Positions 1 to 8,900 of a stretch of 39,044 bases of DNA are shown here, piece after piece (position 1 is the first letter of the stretch; every line of letters starts with the position of its first letter). Under the pieces are notes generated by a model. It was not told where the DNA came from, made no database searches, and was given only the letters and a program-made list of their open reading frames with translations. Origin of the DNA: Bacteroidota bacterium (GTDB lineage: Bacteria > Bacteroidota > Bacteroidia > M30B66); contig CANHIS010000026.1 in the NCBI GenBank assembly GCA_947460255.1, positions 1 to 39,044 on the forward strand, given 5' to 3'. The position numbers were made by a program, and so were the translations under genes.

Positions 1-1020
1 CTTTTTAATTCTAGAAATTTTCTCGCTTGCAGAATTTGAATTCGGATTAATTAATTCCTGAATTCTTGATTGAATCGTATCCTCCGAAACGGTGTGTCGA
101 AAATCCATATACAATGAATAAATTTCATCACGATAATCTTGCAGATAGCTCAATTGAATGCCTTCTGGATGGTTCAGAAAGAAACGATACAAGGTATTTT
201 CAAGTGGATTTAATCCGAAGCTAAAATCTCCAATATCATTCACGCCAATATCTAATCCGTTTTTAGAAATCCAAATGCCTGGCGATTGCTGTGTAATTCC
301 AAATCGTTCCTTGAATAAAATGGCCGATCGAATGCCATCCATGATACGCAAGGTTTGCACTGTGAGTAAATTCGGTACTTCACGTTCTAAAATTAATTCC
401 TGACAAGCTGGACAAATATCTGCAGTGCGCATTTTGATGCTCACATCTTTTTTCCGCTGACAAAAATCCAACATGCATCCAATAGGTCGCATGTGTCGCG
501 CTTGTTCGTATTCCGCGAAATTCCTAAACATGTAGCTTTTCAAAACCAATGTTGCCAATTGGTAAGCCACAGGATACAATTTATCCGATTGCGTGTAATA
601 TTCCCACTCATCCATTTGGATGAAGTAATTCCGTTTATTGGTCTTCACATCAGGTGCTGCAAACCAATTGAGGTTGTTGCGCTTCGAAGTGAGCAGGAAA
701 ATATGTTCATCAGCGGGAATGTTTTCTTGGTTTCGAAATGCATCACAAGCTTCAAAGAAATCAGGAAATGATTGACCTTCTTTTGACGCCCAATTCTTCT
801 CATTGATTGGCTGAAAAAACACCGACTTTGTGCTTCTGTCAATCTTTTGAGACATGGCATCCGACATGACTTGCAGTTCCTCATTTCTGCCAAGTTGCAC
901 CGAGAAATCATGCGCAACAAATTGCATGATTCCCGGATAACTTGAAAGATAATCGACAACGCGCTGAAGATTGTCCTTAGGAACATCAGCACTTCGAAAT
1001 ATGTGAACTTGAATATTCAT
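1..1020 (-). CDS. Hypothetical protein with four-Cys zinc-like site (partial, 3' end outside window)
   Basis: The reading frame starts with ATG at 1020 and runs 340 codons to the window edge without a stop, so the C-terminus is missing. I do not recognise a named family. Residues C182, C187, C203 and C206 form a C-x4-C-x15-C-P-x-C pattern typical of a zinc-binding knuckle. The layout resembles the structural zinc site of archaemetzincin proteases, but the HExxH catalytic motif expected just before it is not there, so peptidase activity is not supported. A segment after about residue 265 looks like a separate helical domain. No signal peptide or membrane segment is visible, so it is probably cytoplasmic. 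Its start lies 9 bases after the stop of the vWA gene, so the two are probably co-transcribed. The existence of the gene is well supported; its function is unknown. Confidence 0.8.
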   Translation of the reverse strand, partial: MNIQVHIFRSADVPKDNLQRVVDYLSSYPGIMQFVAHDFSVQLGRNEELQVMSDAMSQKIDRSTKSVFFQPINEKNWASKEGQSFPDFFEACDAFRNQENIPADEHIFLLTSKRNNLNWFAAPDVKTNKRNYFIQMDEWEYYTQSDKLYPVAYQLATLVLKSYMFRNFAEYEQARHMRPIGCMLDFCQRKKDVSIKMRTADICPACQELILEREVPNLLTVQTLRIMDGIRSAILFKERFGITQQSPGIWISKNGLDIGVNDIGDFSFGLNPLENTLYRFFLNHPEGIQLSYLQDYRDEIYSLYMDFRHTVSEDTIQSRIQELINPNSNSASEKISRIKK

Positions 1021-1029
1021 CTTTTAAAT

Positions 1030-1662
1030 TCAGAATAAATCTCCGAATAAAAACGCGTCTTTCGTGGACTCGCCTTTACTTTTTTTCTCGAAGAAATTGG
1101 TCATTTTCACATTCACTTCATCGAAGGCTTCTTTTGTTTGGGATTTCTTAAACATAAAAACTTGCTCACGACGCATTTTCAGTTTCGATCCGATGGCTTC
1201 AAATGCATCTACATCGGCGCCAAGCAAAGTGAAAGTCCATTTGCCGGTGGCAGTAAGTTGTTCCATAAATTCTGAAATCTGGCGGAAGGAATACACATTC
1301 GAAGAATTCTCTTCTCCATCAGTGAGCATAATCACAATGGCATCATCTTGAGGCTTCATGCGCATTTGCAGCTGGTGAATGCTGATTCCGATCGCGTCCA
1401 TCAATGCGGTTCCACCAGCTGGATGCCCAAAGCGAAAAGGTTGCTGCGTAAGCACCGTTCCATCGATATCCCAAAATGCCCGTTGCGACCGCACATTGAA
1501 ATACACCAAGGAAGCTCTCACAGGTTGTTCGGGGTGTTTTAAACAGTGTTGTTCAATTAAATTGTATTGGTGACTCAATGCATCAAGCGTTTCGCTCCAG
1601 CAATTGGCCATGCTTCCACTCTTGTCGAGAATGAAGAGGTAATGTGTGGTGGATGTTTCCAT
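1030..1662 (-). CDS. vWA-domain protein
   Basis: A 210-residue single-domain von Willebrand factor A protein. The MIDAS metal site is complete: DKSGS at residues 13-17, the Thr of GGTAL near residue 85, and LTDGEEN with Asp near 115. An upstream in-frame start at 1731 would add 23 residues. I chose 1662 because the first beta strand of the vWA fold (HYLFILDKSGS) follows directly and the added residues look non-conserved. There is no signal peptide or transmembrane helix, which suggests a cytoplasmic role in metal-dependent protein-protein interaction. It is followed at 9 bases by the four-cysteine protein, so the pair is probably an operon. vWA proteins of this kind often act as adaptors in multi-protein systems, but the partner here is not known. 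Confidence 0.9.
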   Translation of the reverse strand: METSTTHYLFILDKSGSMANCWSETLDALSHQYNLIEQHCLKHPEQPVRASLVYFNVRSQRAFWDIDGTVLTQQPFRFGHPAGGTALMDAIGISIHQLQMRMKPQDDAIVIMLTDGEENSSNVYSFRQISEFMEQLTATGKWTFTLLGADVDAFEAIGSKLKMRREQVFMFKKSQTKEAFDEVNVKMTNFFEKKSKGESTKDAFLFGDLF

Positions 1663-1843
1663 AGGTTGAAGAATTTTGTTTGGCAAAAATGCTTCCCCTG
1701 GTGATAATGCCCTAGCAAAACAAGCTTGCAACGGAATATCAGAACTGGCTATTTAGATGATTTTCAGCACAGTGCACTATCCAACGTTAGTTGCAAAAAA
1801 GGAAGAATCAAATTACAATAAGCAAGATTGCTTTAATGATGCC

Positions 1844-3088
1844 TCAATTTTTGAGTTTATCTATTCTCCAAGCATTGTCGATATACAATTTGTATTTTGA
1901 GTTTTCAGGACCATCGATTTCCATTACGGCTTCGCGTTCGACACCACAATAAGAGATGATTTGCTCCTGCAATTCGCCTTTTGCATCGTAAACGATTTCA
2001 TAAAATGCCGAACACGATGATTTGTATGTAACTCCGAATGCATGCCAATTTCCATTCTTCAACACCAAATAGTCTGGCCAGTCGAATTTTGAAAGTTGCC
2101 GAGCGTCGCGCCAGAGTTCCTTGAAAGTAGAATCATAACAGACCACTAAATGCATTGGATTTTTTTTGGTTTCGCTTGCTGGGTTGAACCGTGTGTAAAG
2201 AATACAAAACTCAGAACCGTTTGATGCTGTAAATCTTGCTTCTGCATTGGGTTCGGCGGAGAATAGAACAGACGTTTCTTTGGTTTTCATGTTGAACTTC
2301 ATGAGATAACCTGCTTTTTTCGCGTAGTCTTCATCCAAGGTATCGTGCGTAAATGCAGATTGCCCAGTAAAAACCAAATCTTCACCCAGAACTATAACAC
2401 TGTTCATCCACATCATGCACAATTTGCTTCCATTAACATCTGCAACTACCTTCGAAGTACTGTCGATGCATTCTAGTTTGCTGTTGAATTCAAAAATGGC
2501 AGTTCTGTAGCGCGACAATTCTCTTTCTTCGTAGTACTGTCGGGAAATCAGATACCAACCATTGGGCGAATCGAAGGCCGCCATTTTTCCTATATCGCTC
2601 ACCGGTAGATCCATGTAAGTGGTATCCTGAAGAATATCCAGATTCTCGTTCAACTCAACAATCCATAGTTTCCTTTTGTAAATCGGGAAAGTTTTGTACC
2701 CAAATGCAAAAATCCGATTGTCGAGGGTTTTAAAGATTTGCACCAACCGATCTTCATACAAATAATAGGATTCGTTTTTCTGCTTAAAGTCGCCCTTGTA
2801 GCGACCTGTGCGGCCTATGTGCTTTACCACAATCATTTCGCCCGAAGGGGAAATCTTTGCCAAAGAGGAAGCCGCGTTGATGGAATCTCTTTCGGTAAAA
2901 TGTTGTCCAACAATGAGGAGCGTTCCTTTTTCATCAACCATTACGGCTCCTTTTATTCGGGCATTGTTGTTTGGGAACCATTTTTTGCTCCATTCAACAT
3001 TCGCCGGAAGCTTAGGATTTTGTGCACTTACAAAACTTGTAAATATTGAAAGGAAGAAAGCCAATATAACAGACCAAATCCGGAGCAT
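1844..3088 (-). CDS. Secreted hypothetical protein, possible beta-propeller
   Basis: A 414-residue protein starting at the ATG at 3088. A TTG seven codons upstream is also in frame, but the ATG start gives a clean signal peptide: Met-Leu-Arg-Ile, a hydrophobic core, and a probable cleavage before Gln in VSAQ near residue 23. The mature part is rich in aromatic and beta-strand-like segments with recurring phrases such as LVFTGQS and WYLISRQYY, as in Bacteroidota secreted propeller-like proteins. I see no clear T9SS sorting domain at its C-terminus, no catalytic motif and no lipobox. The function is unknown and the location is probably periplasmic or extracellular. It lies alone between the vWA gene and the DUF2795-type gene, all on the same strand but separated by more than 100 bases and a terminator. 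Confidence 0.75.
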   Translation of the reverse strand: MLRIWSVILAFFLSIFTSFVSAQNPKLPANVEWSKKWFPNNNARIKGAVMVDEKGTLLIVGQHFTERDSINAASSLAKISPSGEMIVVKHIGRTGRYKGDFKQKNESYYLYEDRLVQIFKTLDNRIFAFGYKTFPIYKRKLWIVELNENLDILQDTTYMDLPVSDIGKMAAFDSPNGWYLISRQYYEERELSRYRTAIFEFNSKLECIDSTSKVVADVNGSKLCMMWMNSVIVLGEDLVFTGQSAFTHDTLDEDYAKKAGYLMKFNMKTKETSVLFSAEPNAEARFTASNGSEFCILYTRFNPASETKKNPMHLVVCYDSTFKELWRDARQLSKFDWPDYLVLKNGNWHAFGVTYKSSCSAFYEIVYDAKGELQEQIISYCGVEREAVMEIDGPENSKYKLYIDNAWRIDKLKN

Positions 3089-3131
3089 GGACAATGTTTG
3101 GGAATTCAATTTTAAAGGGCTTATGATAGTG

Positions 3132-3166
3132 AAAACAAAAAACGCAGCCCTTGTGAGACTGCGTTG
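3132..3166 (-). terminator. Rho-independent terminator of the DUF2795-type gene
   Basis: On the minus strand a 7-bp stem (AACGCAG / CTGCGTT, arms 3159-3165 and 3141-3147) is followed by a T-rich tract. It lies 24 bases past the stop of the DUF2795-type gene and just before the start of the next minus-strand gene, so the small gene looks monocistronic. Confidence 0.75.
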
Positions 3167-3189
3167 GAAAAGTTAAACCGAAAAATTGA

Positions 3190-3411
3190 TCAGTATTCGT
3201 CTTCGTTGAAGAAAAAGTCTTCTTTGGTTGGGTAGTCGGGCCAGATTTCGTCGATGCTTTCATACACTTCACCTTCATCTTCAATTTCTTGAAGATTTTC
3301 AATCACTTCCAACGGCGCGCCGGAGCGAATGGCAAAGTCGATCAGTTCGTCCTTGGTTGCTGGCCAAGGTGCATCTTCGAGATACGAGGCAAGTTCCAGT
3401 GTCCAGTACAT
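3190..3411 (-). CDS. Small acidic DUF2795-type protein
   Basis: A 73-residue acidic protein beginning MYWTLELASYLEDAPWPATK and ending in FFFNEDEY. From memory this sequence is strongly conserved across Bacteroidota and annotated as DUF2795; no biochemical role is known to me. The motif DAPWPATKDELIDFAIRSGAP suggests a small helical domain in which residues choose between helix starts at Pro-Ala-Thr. There is no signal peptide or membrane helix, so it is probably cytoplasmic. It has its own -7 box about 70 bases upstream and a terminator downstream, so it is likely expressed as a single-gene transcript. The length matches the family and there is no sign of truncation. Confidence 0.85.
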   Translation of the reverse strand: MYWTLELASYLEDAPWPATKDELIDFAIRSGAPLEVIENLQEIEDEGEVYESIDEIWPDYPTKEDFFFNEDEY

Positions 3412-3482
3412 AGCCTTAGTTTTTAATTTTATTTGTTAACGATGAATCTTGACTCTTTGTTGAGTACCCATTCATTTTTCCG

Positions 3483-3490
3483 CAAAAATA
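3483..3490 (-). promoter_or_regulatory. -7 promoter box for DUF2795-type gene
   Basis: The minus strand reads TATTTTTG, a match to the Bacteroidota -7 consensus TAnnTTTG, 71 bases before the ATG. No clear TTG -33 box is found at the usual 19-21 base spacing, so the call rests on one box. Confidence 0.45.
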
Positions 3491-3527
3491 GAAAAGCATC
3501 CATAGCTTTTACCACTTAACGATTATT

Positions 3528-4076
3528 TTACCTGCTTGGTTTCCAGGGGATTTCGGTTGCACCTACGTCTAAAGTAATTTTTCGAGACAGCACAAAGAGG
3601 AAATCCGACAGTCGGTTGAGATATTTCAGGATCAAAGGGTTAACTTCTGCCTCTTCTGAGAGGTGAACGGTGAGGCGCTCTGCACGGCGGCAAACACATC
3701 GCACCACGTGGCATGTCGACACTGCTGGATGCCCTCCAGGAAGCACGAAATTTCGCATCTCCGGAAGCACTTCATTCATCTGATCGATGGATTCTTCTAA
3801 GTAATCAACTTCCTCGGGATGCACTTCCGGCAATTTGATGTTATTCTTCCCCGGCTCGGTGGCCAAGTGAGAACCGATTGTAAAAAGTTGCTCCTGAATT
3901 CTGATAATCTGTTTTACTTGATCTTCATCTTTCAATTGATCGCGCAGCAAACCGAGGAAGGAATTCAACTCATCCACAGTGCCGTAAGTTTCTATTCTTA
4001 AATGGTGTTTCGGAACGCGCGATCCGCCCAACAGGGAGGTTTGTCCTTCGTCACCAGTCTTGGTGTAAATTTTCAT
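3528..4076 (-). CDS. PduO-type cob(I)alamin adenosyltransferase
   Basis: Transfers the adenosyl group of ATP to cob(I)alamin, making adenosylcobalamin (coenzyme B12), in the cytoplasm. The 182-residue length fits the PduO/MMAB family. The N-terminal ATP-binding stretch KIYTKTGDEGQTSLLGG and the helix motif VRCVCRRAERL (about residues 124-134) are hallmarks of the family. The protein ends in the family-typical LNRLSDFLFVLSRKI region. It starts 8 bases after the stop of the ABC ATPase gene, so both probably come from the promoter at 4824-4854. I see no cobalamin riboswitch in front of the pair and no B12-dependent enzyme in this window. The enzyme family is certain; the reason for pairing with the ABC protein is not. 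Confidence 0.95.
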   Translation of the reverse strand: MKIYTKTGDEGQTSLLGGSRVPKHHLRIETYGTVDELNSFLGLLRDQLKDEDQVKQIIRIQEQLFTIGSHLATEPGKNNIKLPEVHPEEVDYLEESIDQMNEVLPEMRNFVLPGGHPAVSTCHVVRCVCRRAERLTVHLSEEAEVNPLILKYLNRLSDFLFVLSRKITLDVGATEIPWKPSR

Positions 4077-4084
4077 GTAGCTGT

Positions 4085-4816
4085 TTATTCGGCCGTTTCG
4101 GCTTTGTGGTAAACACGGATGTTGGCATTTAGTTCATCCGATTCGATGATACCATCCCGCAAGCGGATAATTCGATGCGCATGTTGAGCAATATCTTCCT
4201 CGTGCGTTACAATGATGATCGTGTTTCCCTTCGAATGAATGTCGTGTAAAAGCCCCATAATCTCGATGGAAGTTTTCGTGTCGAGATTTCCAGTGGGCTC
4301 ATCAGCTAACAAGATAGATGGATTGTTCACCAAGGCACGGGCAATGGCAACACGCTGACGCTGACCTCCAGAAAGTTCGTTTGGTTTGTGCGTCATCCGA
4401 TCTGCCAAGCCAACTTGTCCAAGCGACTTTTTAGCCATTTCTTCACGTTCCTGCGATTTCTTCCCTGCATAAATCAAGGGAAGAATCACATTGTCGAGTG
4501 CCGTTGAACGTGGAAGCAAATTGAACGTTTGAAAGATAAATCCGATTTCCTTGTTGCGGATATCAGCAAGTTCATTGTCCGACAAACGAGCCACTTCAAG
4601 GTTGTTGAGATAATATTCGCCGCTGGTTGGGGTGTCGAGACAACCAAGGATGTTCATCAAGGTCGACTTTCCACTTCCCGAAGGGCCCATCAAGGCCACA
4701 TATTCACCACGTTTAATGGTTAGATCGATTGATTTTAGTACCTGAATGGTTTCAGATCCTAATTTAAAATTCCGCACCAATTTGCGGATGTCGATCACTA
4801 TTTGAGCTTCAGCCAT
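4085..4816 (-). CDS. ABC transporter ATP-binding protein, LolD/MacB type
   Basis: A 243-residue ATPase subunit of the class that works with FtsX-type permeases in lipoprotein release or MacB-like export. Walker [10 protein letters not shown] is at residues 44-52, the Q-loop Gln near 96, the signature LSGGQ at 148-152, Walker B ILLADEP at 168-174, and the switch His near 205. The [11 protein letters not shown] segment after the Q-loop is typical of the LolD/MacB group. No permease gene is adjacent, so the partner must be encoded elsewhere. The gene is first in a two-gene unit with the cobalamin adenosyltransferase. A full promoter with a 19-base spacer lies immediately upstream, its -33 box touching the 3' end of the methyltransferase gene. 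The substrate cannot be deduced from sequence. Confidence 0.93.
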   Translation of the reverse strand: MAEAQIVIDIRKLVRNFKLGSETIQVLKSIDLTIKRGEYVALMGPSGSGKSTLMNILGCLDTPTSGEYYLNNLEVARLSDNELADIRNKEIGFIFQTFNLLPRSTALDNVILPLIYAGKKSQEREEMAKKSLGQVGLADRMTHKPNELSGGQRQRVAIARALVNNPSILLADEPTGNLDTKTSIEIMGLLHDIHSKGNTIIIVTHEEDIAQHAHRIIRLRDGIIESDELNANIRVYHKAETAE

Positions 4817-4823
4817 AACGAAT

Positions 4824-4854
4824 CAAACGTACGCTAAAAACAAATGTTGTCAAA
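4824..4854 (-). promoter_or_regulatory. Bacteroidota-type promoter (TTTG-N19-TACGTTTG) for the ABC ATPase unit
   Basis: On the minus strand TTTG (4851-4854) is separated by exactly 19 bases from TACGTTTG (4824-4831). This is the canonical -33/-7 arrangement of the Bacteroidota primary sigma factor. The -7 box ends 7 bases before the ATG, so the transcript would have almost no leader. The -33 box overlaps the stop codon region of the upstream methyltransferase gene. Confidence 0.75.
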
Positions 4855-5641
4855 TGCCTGTGAAGCTCGATCGTAGAATAAAATGCTGCTTCACTTGTCC
4901 TTTGCGGAAAAAGACCATCCCAACGCGAAAGAAATCAATGGTTTGACGAACATCAGGATGTTGTTTGATCTCTTTCCAAGCGCGTTCCATGTCGGCACTC
5001 CAATGAATGTCATCGAATATCAAAAACGTATCATCATTCACATGCGGCAACAACCATTCGAAATAGCGCATGGTGGCTTCATAGGTATGGTTTCCATCAA
5101 CGATGATAAATTGAGGTGATGGATTTTTCTTCAAAACATCTGGCAAAGTTTCATCGAAAAGGCCTTCAACTAGTTCGATGTTTTGATGCTTCCGTTTTTC
5201 AAAATTTTCCCGTGCAACAGCGGCTATCGCCGGATCTCCTTCCAGTGTAACAACACGTGCACCTGGATGGGCTTCGGCTAGATACAAAGTGCACAATCCC
5301 ACGCCAGTGCCGATTTCAAGGATGGTTTCAAGTTTGAAATGAGCCACAAGCTTGAAATAAATCTCGCACCAGTTTTTGGTAGCTAAAGTTCTTCTGGCAA
5401 TTTCTCCCAAGGGAAGCGGAACGGACTTCTTCTGTGCACCGATGCCAACACGTTCAATGATCCGTTGATCGGAAAGCAATTGAGCACGAATTTCTTCCAG
5501 TTCTTCAAATGCATAAAAACGATCATTTGATCTGATCAAGTCTTCATACATCCTAAATACAAAAGGCGAATGCACGCGATGCAGCCCTTTAGATTTGAAC
5601 AAGAAACGGATGAAAGCCTGCGCCCGAAAAAGGAAATTCAT
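4850..5641 (-). CDS. Class I SAM-dependent methyltransferase
   Basis: A 263-residue protein with a Rossmann-type SAM-binding core. Motif I ILEIGTGVGLCTLYLAEA lies near residues 100-117, the acidic end of strand 2 is VVTLEGDP, and FIIVDGNHTYEAT near 175-187 resembles the metal/catalytic region of catechol-O-methyltransferase-like and macrocin-type enzymes. The late motif FLIFDDIHWSADMERAW also fits that group. The N-terminal 80 residues are helical and basic and may bind the substrate. The substrate is unknown. The gene starts from ATG at 5641, is not preceded by a convincing promoter, and is followed directly by the ABC ATPase unit, which has its own promoter. Confidence 0.85.
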   Translation of the reverse strand: MNFLFRAQAFIRFLFKSKGLHRVHSPFVFRMYEDLIRSNDRFYAFEELEEIRAQLLSDQRIIERVGIGAQKKSVPLPLGEIARRTLATKNWCEIYFKLVAHFKLETILEIGTGVGLCTLYLAEAHPGARVVTLEGDPAIAAVARENFEKRKHQNIELVEGLFDETLPDVLKKNPSPQFIIVDGNHTYEATMRYFEWLLPHVNDDTFLIFDDIHWSADMERAWKEIKQHPDVRQTIDFFRVGMVFFRKGQVKQHFILRSSFTGI

Positions 5642-5930
5642 GGCCGCAAGGTAAGGCGCTTACATTATTGTGAAAAGGTGAAAATCGCATAACGTCAGTT
5701 GCAATCGGCAATCCGCAACCTCGGACTTAAGTCGGAGGCTACGAGGCTACAAAACCATTTTTGGGGCAACAAACCAACACCGGAAGTGTAGGAATAAAAT
5801 CGAATTAACCCAACATTTACAAGCCATCAGAGCTTATTAATTTGCCTTGAGCGAGTAAGAAGTGAGTATTTCTATCCTTGTAGATCAATTAGCGCATTGC
5901 ATTTTTGTACTGTCAAAAAACTCAAGAACA
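5642..5930. other. Divergent intergenic region with a palindromic patch
   Basis: No gene is visible. From 5698 to 5750 there is a dense patch of symmetry. GTTGC (5698-5702) pairs with GCAAC (5715-5719). The perfect 10-base palindrome GACTTAAGTC (5724-5733) is flanked by CCTC and GAGG arms. The hexamer GGCTAC occurs twice, at 5737-5742 and 5745-5750. The right part carries the promoter of the following PKD gene. The patch is not needed by either promoter as I read them. Confidence 0.5.
5878..5907 (+). promoter_or_regulatory. Promoter (TTG-N19-CATTTTTG) of first PKD gene
   Basis: TTG at 5878-5880 is followed after 19 bases by CATTTTTG at 5900-5907, one base off the TAnnTTTG consensus with correct spacing. 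The ATG at 5931 lies 23 bases downstream. The paralogous next gene has the same arrangement. Confidence 0.5.
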
Positions 5931-8900
5931 ATGAAACGACTTATTTTCTTTCTCAGTTTGCTTCTTTGCGCAGTGGGAGCGCAAGCGCAAGTTAGCCCCA
6001 ACGATCTGATGATTGCTGGGTACGTTAACACCAACTCAAACAATCCAACGGCAGTGCCCAACTGGCCAGTATTTTATTCACAGGATAACGGTTTAACGTT
6101 TGCCGAATCCTACACCGATGTGAACGGATTCTTCAACATTGTTGTTCCAAATGGCAGTCAAACAGGCCCAAATTTGGAATTTATCGTTTACACGCTTTCG
6201 TGTGATTTATCGATACCTTATGCAGATACTGTATCCAACAATCAGGGGACTTTGGATTCGGCTTTTGTAGACTTCAACATCAACTGCGGGACAAACCAAA
6301 ACTGTTCTGCTCCGATCTATTCATTTGTAAGTGAGAGTGCTCAGTTTGAATTTTCAACTCTAGATGCTCCGGGGATAATTGCATCTTACAGTTGGACTAT
6401 CGACGCAATCGACCAAAATGGCAATTCAATTGGTTCTTTGCAAACATCTACACAACCAACTATTTCGTATAACACCAATCCATCTAACCCTCCAGCGTAT
6501 TTATTAACATGTTTATCGCTAACCTACACAGATGGATGTGTTGCAAACTTTTGTGATATTTTTTACTACTGCACTTCAAATTTCAATACTGAAGTCTTAC
6601 CAGGAAATCAAATTTCATTTACGGCATCATCTCCCAATCTTGCCACAAGTAATTTCAATTGGATCGTAAATGGAACTTCTGTTTCTGGAAATGGAAACAC
6701 TTTGCTTCTTCAAGGCCAACCCAATGAAAGCTATTTGGTTTGCTTAGAATTCATGAGTCTATACGGCTGTGGATCGACTTCATGCGATACCGTGAATACA
6801 TTCGGCACTCCACAAGACAGCTGTAATGCAGGGTTTACTTATAATGTGGATCCATTTATCCCTGGACTAGGTTATGCTGTTCAATTTAACACAGTTTACA
6901 ATGGTCTTGAACCAGGCGTTGAACATTATTGGGAACTCTCCAATGGATTCTCAAGCAATGCAGCCAATCTCTTTACTTCAATTCCAAATGGTGGTTCAAT
7001 TACGGTTTGTCATACAGTATTTAACGGCCTCACAAACTGTTCGAACACTTTTTGCGAAACATTGTACCTGCCCGACACTTCAGTGAATAACTGTAGTTTC
7101 CAAATTAACCAATTCATCGAACCCGACGGTTCACTTTCTTACCAGGCAACTTCAGCCGATACGATGATTCAATATTCATGGACTGCTAACGCATACGCAG
7201 TAAATGGCAACCCGCTTTTCATCGTTTCAAATGCATTTGCTCCTGGGATCTCACTTCCTCCAAACAGCGCATACTATTTCGTTGAAGTTTGTGCAACAAT
7301 CTCATTTGCGAATGGATGCCAAACTCAACTTTGTGAAACATATTATCACTCTGGCGATACCACCGGCAATGGATGCGATGCAACCTTCAATTATTACACA
7401 GATGGAAACATTGTTAGCCTAGTTCCCACTACACTAAATCAAGGACTCTTGAATTACCAGTGGTACATTAGCAATACTTTGGTTGATCAAATCGATCCAG
7501 TTGTTTTTCTTCCAGCTGGAACACACGACGTTTGTTTATACGTTTGGGATGGATTCGGCTGCCAGAATTATAGCTGCCAAACCATCACCATTAATGGAGA
7601 TTCTGCCAATGTTTACTGTGAGGCTTACTACAATTATCTCTTCACAAGCACACCAAGAACAGTTGAATTCCAAAACTGGAGCTTTAGCGGTGGAGATCCA
7701 AACACTGTGACCTTTAGCTGGGATTTTGGCGACAATACTGTTTCAACGGAAATTAATCCAATCCATACCTATCAAACTGATGGTTGGTACACTGTGAGCT
7801 TAACTATCAACCAAGGAACATGTTCTCACACGTATTCAAATTACATTTGGATTAGTAGCGTGAATTCAGAATGTAGCGCATCTTTCTACAACTACACCTT
7901 AAGCAATACTGCACCTTTCGTTATGCAGTTTGTATCGAATCAAACTGGCTTCAGTCAAGACTATAACCACATTTGGACGTTCTCCGATGGACAAGTTTCT
8001 TACGAAGCAAATCCTGTAATGATTTTCTCCAATACTGGGTATTACACCGCTTGTCATTCAGTAGAAAGAATTGATGGGTCTTGTGTTGATTCACTTTGTA
8101 CTACATTCTACCTTACAGGAATTGACTCACTCGGCTGTTCTGCATTCTTCACTTATTCAAATGAAGCTGCACAACCTGGCTACTACACCTTTGCTCCTTA
8201 TGTAGCAGATTCTTCATACACGTATGAGTGGCTAATTGGTGGACAGATCTTCAATGAGATCTTCCCAAGTTACACGTTCTCAAACGAAGGCTATCAGGAT
8301 GTTTGCCTTACCGTTTATGGACCAAATGGTTGCTTCGATACTTACTGCACAAGTGTTTACAATGGTGGCAATGGACTTGGATACACAAACATCTGGGGAA
8401 CAGTGTTCGCAGGAGCAAATCTGGCAGATGTAGGTGTTGCATATCTAGTGGCTGCTGATTCAACATCAGGCACCATGCAAACCTTGATGGAAACTCCAAT
8501 CACCAGTGGATCTTACTACTTTGCCAATGTTCCTGAAGGAATTTACTACATCCGTGCAGAACTTGGTGATGGTTCGGTGTACTACAACAATTACGTTCCA
8601 ACTTACTTCGGATCACAATACTACTGGGAACTTGCTGAGCCGATTTACCTAAACGCAGCAGCTGTTAGCCCTTACGGTTACACAATCGCTTTGATTTACG
8701 CTGGAAACAATGGTGGCCCAGGTGGAATTGGCGGAATGGTGGACGAAGGTCCAATTCGTTTGATGTCTCCAGAAGCATCAGGTTTGGCTGAAGGTCCAGT
8801 ATCTGGCGCGAACGTATTGGTTACCGACTTATTCGGCAATCCTCAGCGTTGGACCAAATCAAATGCTGAGGGTGGCTTCTCAATTGGGAACCTTGATTAC

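Noticed and set aside
645-992. Minus-strand open frame of 115 codons at the left edge
   Set aside because: It lies in another frame of the larger partial gene at 1-1020, which stays open for 340 codons and shows ordered Cys residues.
3012-3302. Minus-strand frame overlapping the DUF2795-type gene
   Set aside because: The DUF2795-type frame at 3190-3411 is a recognised conserved protein with promoter and terminator.
4077-4849. Cobalamin riboswitch before the adenosyltransferase unit
   Set aside because: The gene is preceded by an ABC ATPase and a simple promoter with almost no leader, so no room for a B12 riboswitch.
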